Shown here: positions 17,726 through 24,809 of the stretch, in pieces | Numbering within the stretch: position 1 is the stretch's first letter | How the letters are laid out: each line of letters opens with the position of its first letter | The notes under the pieces: model-generated | Seen by the model: only the letters and a program-made list of their open reading frames with translations | Database searches by the model: none | What the model was told of the DNA's origin: nothing | Program-made: the position numbers and the translations under genes | Assembly (NCBI GenBank): GCA_029007925.1 | Contig: JAQXIT010000112.1 | Location: forward strand, 1-35,554 | Reading direction: 5' to 3' | Length of the DNA stretch: 35,554 nt | Source of the DNA: Bacillota bacterium | GTDB lineage: Bacteria > Bacillota > Clostridia > Oscillospirales > Oscillospiraceae

Positions 17726-17762
17726 AAATCCCCGTTTGCCGCTTGGCAAACGGGGATTGGTT
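17726..17762. terminator. Bidirectional terminator between convergent genes
   Basis: AAAAAATCCCCGTTTGCC-GCTT-GGCAAACGGGGATTGGTTT. Confidence 0.8.
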
Positions 17763-18931
17763 TACAGCAGACCCAGCTCCAGCTTCCAACGCAGTACCCG
17801 CAGCACGGCCCGATTCAGCAATTCCTCGGAAATGCGTCCGTCCTTCACGGCCTCCAGAACAGCCGGATACTGAACGGCGTAGTCCGTGGCACACAGCAGA
17901 TCGTTGCCGGCGAGAACGGCCAGAACGGCGGATTCTCCGGCGCCGTAGACGTCGGTGATGGCCTCCATAGCCAGGTCATCGGTGACAATGACGCCGTCAA
18001 AGCCCATGGTTTCCCGCAGATAGGCATGTACGGCAGGGGAGAGGGTGGCGGGGAGATCAGGGTCAATGGCGTTTATATAGATATGGCTGACCATGATGGC
18101 ATCGCAGTCCGCCTGAATTCCGGCAGCAAAGGGCACCAGATCTCCGGCCTCCAGCTCTTCCAAAGATTTGCTGTCCACGGCGATGCCCACATGGGTGTCC
18201 GTGTTATTGCCATAGCCGGGAAAATGCTTCAGAACGCCGCCCAAACCGTTATGCTTCATCACACCCACAACGGTTTGGACAAACTCACCGGTGATCTCCG
18301 GGCTCTGACCCAGGGAGCGCCTGTACATGAAGGCGTCCGGATCGGTGGCTACGTCGCATACCGGCGCCAGATTGACATTGATGCCCAGAGAACGCAGAAG
18401 CTGACATTTTTCCTGCTCGCTGCTCTCGATCAGCGCCATGCCGCCGGCGTTGTAGAGATTCCGGGGAGAGGAAAAGGGCTCGCTGCGGAAGGCCGGGAAT
18501 TTGCTGACCCGGTTCACCGTTCCGCCCTCCTCGTCCACCGCGATCAGCAAGGGAATCCGGGACGCGGACTGATATCGGGCAATGGTTTCGGAAACACTCT
18601 GGGGTGTTTCGGACTTGAAATCCCGCTGAAACAGCACAAAGCCGCCCAGATGGTAGGTTTCAATGTCGGTCACGGCGCCGATTTCGGGGCAGCGCCCCAG
18701 AAATAGCTGCCCCACCCGCTCCTCAAGGCTCATTTCGCCCAGCAGCAGCTCGGCGGCATCCGGCGGCTGGGTGGGCTCCGGTTCGCTTTCTTGGGTGGAG
18801 AATGTGGGATCCGTCTCCTTCCGGGTTTCTTCCGGGACGGTGGTAACGATCGGGTCGGAATTTTGGGGAATTTGAGAAACGCAGCCGGTCAGCAGCAGCA
18901 CCGCTGCCAGCGCGCAGAAGATACGTTTCAT
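17762..18931 (-). CDS. Glycoside hydrolase family 3 lipoprotein (beta-N-acetylhexosaminidase, NagZ-like)
   Basis: MKRIFCALAAVLLLTGC lipobox; AVDEEGGTVNRV; KHFPGYGNNTDTHVG. Confidence 0.92.
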   Translation of the reverse strand: MKRIFCALAAVLLLTGCVSQIPQNSDPIVTTVPEETRKETDPTFSTQESEPEPTQPPDAAELLLGEMSLEERVGQLFLGRCPEIGAVTDIETYHLGGFVLFQRDFKSETPQSVSETIARYQSASRIPLLIAVDEEGGTVNRVSKFPAFRSEPFSSPRNLYNAGGMALIESSEQEKCQLLRSLGINVNLAPVCDVATDPDAFMYRRSLGQSPEITGEFVQTVVGVMKHNGLGGVLKHFPGYGNNTDTHVGIAVDSKSLEELEAGDLVPFAAGIQADCDAIMVSHIYINAIDPDLPATLSPAVHAYLRETMGFDGVIVTDDLAMEAITDVYGAGESAVLAVLAGNDLLCATDYAVQYPAVLEAVKDGRISEELLNRAVLRVLRWKLELGLL

Positions 18932-18980
18932 TTTGTTCGCCTCCGCATCTATCATAACACAAAAGTCGGTAAAATGGAAT

Positions 18981-19003
18981 CCCCCATCCATAGCGGATGG
19001 GGG
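18981..19003 (-). terminator. Hairpin terminator
   Basis: CCCCCATCC-ATAGC-GGATGGGGG just 3' of the minus-strand membrane protein gene; weak U-tract. Confidence 0.5.
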
Positions 19004-19009
19004 AAAAGG

Positions 19010-19825
19010 TTACAGCAGATGGCTCACCACATACCACACGACCAGAAGCAGTATCAGGAAGGGAATATAAGCGGCCAGCGCGGTAGAAGCGATGAAGACT
19101 ACGGTGCAGCCCAGGTAGTTCAGCAGCCAAACAAGACCCGCCAGCAGCATGGTGGTGAGGATGGCCCGGGAGATCTGTTTGCCGATGACATTGGAGAAAA
19201 AGAAGGTGGCAAAGACACCCAGCACCGGGTTGACGGCGGTAAGGACTGCGCCGAGAACCAGCTTGATCAGACCCATGAACAGAGCCACCAGCAGAATGCC
19301 CAGCAGTACCACCGGCGCCCAGGTCAGCAGTCCCTCGGGCAGCAGAGCGGTCAGCAGGGAGGTGGCGATCAGGTGCAGAACCATGGCCAGCAGCACCGAC
19401 AGGCACCGGAAGAAGAACCAGCCGATAAGGTGCTTGCCCTGGGGCAGCCAGCTATCGGCCAGATTGGCCAGAAACGCCAGAATAATCATGCTGAGAAGCT
19501 GAGAGCAGACAACGGTATAATGCTGCCCTTCAAAGGAGAAGATCTCCAGATAATCTCCGCTGATGCGAATAAAGGGCAGGGGAGACAGCAGAAACTCCAG
19601 ATTCACGCCAAAGCTGTACACCACGACGGTGATGGCGTAAATAAAGAGAATGCTGATGGCAGAAGAAACGGAGTGATTCAGGGTGGATTTTTTGCCGAAA
19701 AACAGCCGCCCGACCACGCCCAGCAGGAACATTCCGAGGAACAGAACCACTGCGCTTTTCAGGAACATGGCTGCGTCAAATCCTTCGGGAACCACAGACT
19801 CCAACAGGTTTACGATTGCTTCCAT
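19010..19825 (-). CDS. Multi-TM hypothetical membrane protein (271 aa)
   Basis: Highly hydrophobic ORF with GGAGG SD, downstream of the rplL terminator. Confidence 0.75.
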   Translation of the reverse strand: MEAIVNLLESVVPEGFDAAMFLKSAVVLFLGMFLLGVVGRLFFGKKSTLNHSVSSAISILFIYAITVVVYSFGVNLEFLLSPLPFIRISGDYLEIFSFEGQHYTVVCSQLLSMIILAFLANLADSWLPQGKHLIGWFFFRCLSVLLAMVLHLIATSLLTALLPEGLLTWAPVVLLGILLVALFMGLIKLVLGAVLTAVNPVLGVFATFFFSNVIGKQISRAILTTMLLAGLVWLLNYLGCTVVFIASTALAAYIPFLILLLVVWYVVSHLL

Positions 19826-19850
19826 TGGTTACCTCCTGTTGATAGGGAAA

Positions 19851-19873
19851 CAGCCGCCATTACTGGCGGCTGT
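19851..19873 (-). terminator. Hairpin terminator downstream of rplL
   Basis: Minus strand CAGCCGCCAGTAATGGCGGCTGTTT. Confidence 0.7.
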
Positions 19874-19894
19874 AACTGCTTGCGAAAAGCTGAA

Positions 19895-20269
19895 TTACTT
19901 CAGCTCGGCCTCGGCACCGGCTTCCTTCAGGTCGGCGACGATCTTCTCGGCGTCTTCCTTGGAGATGCCTTCCTTCAGGGTCTTGGGGCAGTTGTCAACC
20001 AGATCCTTGGCATCCTTCAGGCCCAGGCCGGTAACGGCACGGACAACCTTGATGACATTCAGCTTGGAAGCGCCGGCGGCCTTCAGAACGACGTCAAACT
20101 CGGTCTTCTCCTCAACCTCGGGAGCGGCGGCGACAGCGGGGCCGGCCACGGCGGCGGCAGCGGCGGAAACACCGAAGACTTCCTCCAGAGTATGAACCAG
20201 CTCGGACAGCTCCAGAACGGTCAGGGTCTTAACTTCCTCAACGAGAGCAGTGACTTTTTCACTAGCCAT
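19895..20269 (-). CDS. rplL: 50S ribosomal protein L7/L12
   Basis: [58 protein letters not shown]. Confidence 0.98.
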   Translation of the reverse strand: MASEKVTALVEEVKTLTVLELSELVHTLEEVFGVSAAAAAVAGPAVAAAPEVEEKTEFDVVLKAAGASKLNVIKVVRAVTGLGLKDAKDLVDNCPKTLKEGISKEDAEKIVADLKEAGAEAELK

Positions 20270-20323
20270 TGTAATGATCCTCCTAAATAATCGTTATTTT
20301 GTGTGTTTGGATGGGGTTACGAA

Positions 20324-20854
20324 TCAGGCTTCCGCAGGGGCTTCCGCGGCGGGAGCGCCGCCTTCCTTCTGCTCCCGGATCTGATCCAGGACGAAAGCCA
20401 GGCTGGAGATAGGTGCCAGGAAGGTACCCAGAACCTGGGCCACCAGAGCGCTCTTGCTGGGCAGCTCGCCGAAACCGTTGAGCTGGTCAGCGGTCAGAAC
20501 GGAGCCCTCAACAACGCCGCCCTTGATGGACAGAACGTTCTTGTTCTTCTTGGCGAACTCGCAGACGATGCGAGCGGGGGCGATGGGGTCGCCGGTGGTG
20601 GAAGCCATAGCGGTGGTACCGTTGAGAACCTCGTCGAAGTCGTAGCCGTTATTCTTGGCGGCGAACCGGGTCAGAGTGTTCTTCACGATGGCGTATTCCA
20701 CGCCGGCTTCACGGAACTGCTTACGCAGCTCGGTATCCTGAGCGACAGTGATACCCTTGTAGTCCACGAAAACCACGGAAGAGGCTTCCTTGATTTTGCC
20801 GGACAGGGTCTCGACGACTGCCTTTTTGCTCTCAAGAACCTTTGCGTTGGGCAT
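20324..20854 (-). CDS. rplJ: 50S ribosomal protein L10
   Basis: SSVVFVDYKGITVAQDTELRKQFREAGVEYAIVKNTLTRFA. Confidence 0.98.
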   Translation of the reverse strand: MPNAKVLESKKAVVETLSGKIKEASSVVFVDYKGITVAQDTELRKQFREAGVEYAIVKNTLTRFAAKNNGYDFDEVLNGTTAMASTTGDPIAPARIVCEFAKKNKNVLSIKGGVVEGSVLTADQLNGFGELPSKSALVAQVLGTFLAPISSLAFVLDQIREQKEGGAPAAEAPAEA

Positions 20855-20972
20855 TAGATTTCACCTCCGAAAAAGTAAAGTGTCTTCCTGCCACAAGACA
20901 GAAAGACACGCACAAATCCTATTGGCGTACCTCGGCAGGATTTACGCTTGCGCACCTGCTGTCTTTGGCAAC
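20855..20972 (-). promoter_or_regulatory. Ribosomal protein L10 leader RNA
   Basis: Minus-strand leader with GCAGGTGCGCAAGCGTAAATCCTGCCGAGGTACGCC upstream of rplJ, matching the Firmicute L10 leader style. Confidence 0.85.
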
Positions 20973-20978
20973 AGGCTG

Positions 20979-21007
20979 ATTATAGCATAGGAAAGGGGAA
21001 TTGTCAA
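20979..21007 (-). promoter_or_regulatory. Sigma-A promoter for rplJL
   Basis: Minus strand TTGACA (21007-21002), 17 bp, TATAAT (20984-20979). Confidence 0.9.
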
Positions 21008-21084
21008 GCAGAAATTGCGAAAAAATATGTGTTTTTCGCTGAATAGTCTGATCGAACGATTCGCTCATTGTCGGAAAATGAAGT

Positions 21085-21118
21085 AAAAGCAGCCCGGAAA
21101 TGATCCGGGCTGCTTTTT
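21085..21118 (-). terminator. Terminator downstream of rplA
   Basis: AAAAGCAGCCCGGA-AATG-ATCCGGGCTGCTTTTT, near-symmetric. Confidence 0.85.
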
Positions 21119-21126
21119 GACAGGCA

Positions 21127-21819
21127 TCAGATATACTTGGCGGTATTGACCTTGACGCCGGGGCCCATGGTGGAAGCCACGGTGCAGGAGCGGATATACT
21201 GACCCTTGGCGGCGGCGGGCTTAGCCTTCACAACGGCGGCCACAAGAGTGTCCATATTCTGCTGCAGCTTCTCGGCACCGAAGGAAACCTTGCCGATGGG
21301 GCAGTGGATGATGTTGGTCTTGTCCAGACGGTACTCCACTTTACCGGCTTTGATTTCCTTGACGGCGGCGGCCACATTGGGGGTCACGGTGCCTGCCTTG
21401 GGGGAGGGCATCAAGCCCTTGGGACCCAGAACCTTACCGAGACGGCCAACAATACCCATCATGTCGGGGGAGGCGACGACCACGTCGAACTCGAACCAGT
21501 TCTCCTTGGTGATCTTCTCCACCAGATCCATGCCGCCGACATAATCGGCGCCGGCTGCCTTGGCCTCGTCGGCTTTGGCGTCCTTGGCGAAGACCAGCAC
21601 CCGGCGGGTCTTGCCGGTACCGTTGGGCAGGACGACGGCGCCGCGGACCTGCTGGTCGGCGTGGCGGGAGTCGACACCCAGCTTGATATGCAGCTCGACG
21701 GTCTCGTCGAACTTGGCGGAAGCACCCTTCACAACCAGCTCCAGGGCTTCGGTGGGATCATACTGAACGGAGCGATCGATCAGCTTCGCGCTCTCCTTGT
21801 ACTTTTTACCTCTAAACAA
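21127..21819 (-). CDS. rplA: 50S ribosomal protein L1 (TTG start)
   Basis: [28 protein letters not shown]...; [15 protein letters not shown]-type core. TTG at 21819 preceded by AAGGAGG; the ORF-track start at 21894 lies in the spacer. Confidence 0.95.
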   Translation of the reverse strand: MFRGKKYKESAKLIDRSVQYDPTEALELVVKGASAKFDETVELHIKLGVDSRHADQQVRGAVVLPNGTGKTRRVLVFAKDAKADEAKAAGADYVGGMDLVEKITKENWFEFDVVVASPDMMGIVGRLGKVLGPKGLMPSPKAGTVTPNVAAAVKEIKAGKVEYRLDKTNIIHCPIGKVSFGAEKLQQNMDTLVAAVVKAKPAAAKGQYIRSCTVASTMGPGVKVNTAKYI

Positions 21820-21827
21820 TGTAATTA

Positions 21828-21895
21828 TCCTCCTTATAGTGGTGATGCGGAAAAATCCTCCCACATTTCCGGGACAATGCGCCCGGACACGCAAT
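21828..21895 (-). promoter_or_regulatory. Structured rplK-rplA spacer, candidate L1-binding site mimic (copy 2)
   Basis: Minus strand CCGGGCGCATTGTCCCGG hairpin, then AATGTGGGAGGATTTTTCCGCATCACCACTATAAGGAGG. Confidence 0.5.
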
Positions 21896-21897
21896 TA

Positions 21898-22323
21898 TCA
21901 GTCGACGACGGTGATACCCATGGAGCGGCAGGTGCCACGAACCTGGCTCTCGGCGGCTTCCAGGGAGTTCACGTTCAGATCGGGCAGCTTGGTCTTGGCA
22001 ATCTCGGTGACCTGAGCGGCGGTGAGAGAGCCGACCTTGTTCTTGTTGGGAACGCCGGAGCCGCTCTCCAGACCCGCGGCCTTCAGAACCAGCAGGGGAG
22101 TGGGGGGCGTCTTGGTGATGAAGGTGAAGCTGCGATCGGCGTAAACGGTGATGACGACGGGAATCTTGTAGCCCTCCTGATCCTTGGTGCGGGCGTTGAA
22201 TTCCTTGATAAATGCGGCGATATTCACACCGTGCTGACCCAGAGCGGGGCCGACAGGGGGAGAAGCGGTAGCCTTAGCGGCGTTGATTTGAAGCTTGATA
22301 ATACCAGTGACTTTCTGTGCCAT
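21898..22323 (-). CDS. rplK: 50S ribosomal protein L11
   Basis: [43 protein letters not shown]. Confidence 0.98.
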   Translation of the reverse strand: MAQKVTGIIKLQINAAKATASPPVGPALGQHGVNIAAFIKEFNARTKDQEGYKIPVVITVYADRSFTFITKTPPTPLLVLKAAGLESGSGVPNKNKVGSLTAAQVTEIAKTKLPDLNVNSLEAAESQVRGTCRSMGITVVD

Positions 22324-22332
22324 GATAAGCAC

Positions 22333-22421
22333 CTCCTGAATAAAATGTGGTAGTGATGCGCGAACGCATTTTTTCGGGGTAAAACCCCTCCCACGTTCCG
22401 ACCGGCGAACCGGTCCGATGC
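22333..22421 (-). promoter_or_regulatory. Structured nusG-rplK spacer, candidate L1-binding site mimic (copy 1)
   Basis: Minus strand ACCGGTTCGCCGGT hairpin, then AACGTGGGAGGGGTTTTACCCCGAAAAAATGCGTTCGCGCATCACTACCACATTTTATTCAGGAGG. Confidence 0.55.
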
Positions 22422-22423
22422 GT

Positions 22424-22954
22424 TTACTGGGATACGACCTCTACCTGATCGAGCTCAAACTCGACGGCGGTCTCACGGCCAAACATGGATACGATCACGC
22501 TGACCGAGTTGTTTTCGACCTCGATGGCGTCCACCTTGCCGGTGAAGGAGCTGAGGGGGCCGTCGAGAATCCGGACGGTGTCGCCCACGGAGTAGTTGAC
22601 GACAATTTCCTTCTTCTCCACGCCCATGGCGTAGACCTCTTCGTCGGTGAGGGGAGTGGGGTCGTTGCTGGATGTACCGACAAAGCCGGTAACACCCCGG
22701 ATGTTGCGGATGACGTGCCATGTGTCATCGCTGTAGACCATTTTCACCAGCACATAGCCGGGGAAAACCTTGCGGTCGTAGGTCTTGCTGGCGCCGGACT
22801 CGGTGATTTCGGTAACCGTCTCCAGCGGAATGGAGACGCCCAGAATCTGATCCTGGAGCTGGCGGCTTTCGACGGTCTTTTCGATGGTGGCCTTCACCGT
22901 GTTTTCATAACCGGAATAGGTATGAACCACATACCATTTTGCAGCTTCAGCCAT
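22424..22954 (-). CDS. nusG: Transcription termination/antitermination protein NusG
   Basis: [39 protein letters not shown]-like [19 protein letters not shown]. Confidence 0.98.
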   Translation of the reverse strand: MAEAAKWYVVHTYSGYENTVKATIEKTVESRQLQDQILGVSIPLETVTEITESGASKTYDRKVFPGYVLVKMVYSDDTWHVIRNIRGVTGFVGTSSNDPTPLTDEEVYAMGVEKKEIVVNYSVGDTVRILDGPLSSFTGKVDAIEVENNSVSVIVSMFGRETAVEFELDQVEVVSQ

Positions 22955-22965
22955 GGCGTCTCACC

Positions 22966-23196
22966 TTAGTGGAACGCGTTGATCAGCGTGGTGATCAGGA
23001 ACTGAGCGGCAAAATCGAATGCCCAGATGAACACACCGACGACCAGAACACAGGCGACGACAATCAGAGTGTTTTTCAGCACCTGCTGGGGGGTGGACCA
23101 AACGACCTTCTTCAGTTCGCTCTTGAGCTCACGGAAGTATTTGCAGACGCGCCCCCAGGTTCTTTTGAACCAGTTTTCCTTTTTGACTTCTGCCAT
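22966..23196 (-). CDS. secE: Preprotein translocase subunit SecE
   Basis: FRELKSELKKVVWSTPQQVLKNTLIVVACVLVVGVFIWAFD. Confidence 0.95.
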   Translation of the reverse strand: MAEVKKENWFKRTWGRVCKYFRELKSELKKVVWSTPQQVLKNTLIVVACVLVVGVFIWAFDFAAQFLITTLINAFH

Positions 23197-23211
23197 TGTC
23201 CGTTGGCCTCC

Positions 23212-23361
23212 TTACTTCGTCTCGTTGTGAACGGTGTGCTTTCTGCAGAATCTGCAGTACTTCTTCATTTCGAGACGGTCGGGGTCATTCTTCTTGTTTT
23301 TCATGGTGTTGTAGTTTCTCTGCTTGCACTCGGAGCATCTCAAAGTGACTTTCACGCGCAT
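23212..23361 (-). CDS. rpmG: 50S ribosomal protein L33 (zinc-binding type)
   Basis: Manual minus-strand translation: [49 protein letters not shown]. Below the ORF-track size cutoff. Confidence 0.96.
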   Translation of the reverse strand: MRVKVTLRCSECKQRNYNTMKNKKNDPDRLEMKKYCRFCRKHTVHNETK

Positions 23362-23493
23362 AACGGCACCTCCTTAATATTGCCTCCCTGCATGACCCAG
23401 GCTAGAAAAATTTAGGAAACGGCCACTACAACTGCCGTCCCGGGGTTGAAAAATGGGCGCACCAATAAAGCCCCTTTTTTCACAGGTAGAGTC

Positions 23494-23522
23494 ATTCTAT
23501 CACACCTTGCGGGCTTCGTCAA
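23494..23522 (-). promoter_or_regulatory. Sigma-A promoter for rpmG-secE-nusG-rplK-rplA
   Basis: Minus strand TTGACG, 17 bp, TAGAAT. Confidence 0.75.
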
Positions 23523-23640
23523 CCTTTATTTTTGCAAAATCGTGGCTTTTTTCGGGGAAACTTCCGAAAATCGGTCTTTTCATTTTGGCTGCCGTAGGTT
23601 ATAATACAGCGGAGAATACCGGAAAAAGCGAGGGAACGAA

Positions 23641-24057
23641 ATGAAACGGATTATGGCCATTGACTACGGCGACGCCCGTACCGGTGTCGCGGTTTCCGAT
23701 CTGCTGTGCAGCATTGTGGGCACCACGGCCGTGGTGCCGAGCCGGAACCGGGAGAAGGCGCTGGCGGACATTGTGCGCATGGCCCGGGAACAGGACGTAG
23801 GCGAGATCGTGGTGGGTCTGCCCCGGAATATGGACGGCAGCGAAGGCTCCCGGGCAGCGCTGTGCCGGGAGTTCGCGGCGGAGCTGGAAGCAGCATCGGG
23901 GCGGAAGGTGACCATGTGGGACGAGCGCCGCACCACGGTGGAGGCTCACAATATTCTCTCCCAGCATAATTACCACGGGCAGAAGCGGAAGAACACGGTG
24001 GATGCCGTGGCCGCTTCTCTGATTCTGGAGGGCTATCTGGCCTTCCGGGGACGGTAA
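23641..24057 (+). CDS. ruvX: Holliday junction resolvase RuvX/YqgF
   Basis: MKRIMAIDYGDARTGVAVSD; VVGLPRNMDGSEG; DERRTTVEA. Confidence 0.95.
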   Translation: MKRIMAIDYGDARTGVAVSDLLCSIVGTTAVVPSRNREKALADIVRMAREQDVGEIVVGLPRNMDGSEGSRAALCREFAAELEAASGRKVTMWDERRTTVEAHNILSQHNYHGQKRKNTVDAVAASLILEGYLAFRGR

Positions 24058-24407
24058 CACAACTCCCGCACACCGGTAATCAGCAGGAGCAGCCCGAACA
24101 GCTTCTTTAGCCAGGTCACATCCAGATTCCGGCTGAACAGGGAAAAAATTACGGCGGAACAGCAGCCGGCAAGAACGGCCGGGAGGATGACTTTTCCATT
24201 CAGTGCGCCCTGACGCCAGCGGAACAGGGATACGGCGCCGGCGGCTGTGATGAAAAACATCAGGTTTATGCTTCGGGCCATGCTTTGGGGCATACCCAGC
24301 ACCAGCGTCATCCAGAGAATCAGCAGGGAGCCGCCGCCCAAGCCCAGCCCCGACAGATACCCCAGCAGGGCGCCCACGGTTACCGCGGCGGGAAAAGAAC
24401 CTAGCAT
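24033..24407 (-). CDS. TSUP (TauE/SafE) family half-transporter, second half
   Basis: MLGSFPAAVTVGALLGYLSGLGLGGGSLLILWMTLVLGMPQ. ATG overlaps the preceding stop (ATGCTAG). 3' end overlaps convergent ruvX by 25 bp. Confidence 0.82.
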   Translation of the reverse strand: MLGSFPAAVTVGALLGYLSGLGLGGGSLLILWMTLVLGMPQSMARSINLMFFITAAGAVSLFRWRQGALNGKVILPAVLAGCCSAVIFSLFSRNLDVTWLKKLFGLLLLITGVRELCYRPRKAR

Positions 24408-24751
24408 AGGTACCGGATCCCTCCCCACAGAATCAGCACGCCCAGCCCCCGGTGGAGCCATTTCACCGGGATCCGATGGCCGGTGAGTCCTGCCAGTACG
24501 CCCCCGGCCAGACTGCCCAGCAAATAGGGCAGGGCATCGGAGAAGGGCAGACCGCCGCCGACGCTGACGATCAGGGACACGACGCATATGGGCAGGATGA
24601 CGGATACGGAGACGGGGAATACCTGCTCGTCCTTCAGCTCCGTGGCGGCCGTCAGCAGCGGCACCAGCACCATCCCCCCTCCGGCACCGAACAGACCGTT
24701 GACGGCGCCCGCCAGCGCTCCGGCAATGCCGGCCTTGGTGGATTCCTTCAA
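24401..24751 (-). CDS. TSUP (TauE/SafE) family half-transporter, first half (TTG start)
   Basis: KAGIAGALAGAVNGLFGAGGGMVLVPLLTAATELKDEQVFPVSVSVILPI. Confidence 0.82.
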   Translation of the reverse strand: MKESTKAGIAGALAGAVNGLFGAGGGMVLVPLLTAATELKDEQVFPVSVSVILPICVVSLIVSVGGGLPFSDALPYLLGSLAGGVLAGLTGHRIPVKWLHRGLGVLILWGGIRYLC

Positions 24752-24757
24752 AAAAAT

Positions 24758-24790
24758 CGCCTCCTGTGGGAATTTTCTCCACAGGAGGCG
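24758..24790 (-). terminator. Intrinsic terminator downstream of the PPIase; 3' arm carries the SD of the TSUP gene
   Basis: Minus strand CGCCTCCTGTGG-AGAAAATTC-CCACAGGAGGCG-ATTTTTTT. Confidence 0.88.
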
Positions 24791-24809
24791 GATTTATACA
24801 TGGAAGAAG

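Noticed and set aside
18791-20290. 499-aa plus-strand ORF opposite the membrane protein and rplL
   Set aside because: Gln/Gly-rich antisense translation over rplL; not plausible as a protein.
21304-22353. 349-aa plus-strand ORF opposite rplA and rplK
   Set aside because: Antisense to two core ribosomal genes and their structured spacer.
23400-23480. Possible structured leader upstream of rpmG
   Set aside because: Only weak imperfect pairings seen by eye; no recognisable ribosomal-leader motif.
24408-24782. N-terminal extension (MEKIPTGGDFF...) of the 249-aa ORF ending at 24033
   Set aside because: Arg/Gly-rich out-of-frame translation of the upstream TSUP half. The true start is the ATG at 24407 overlapping the previous stop.
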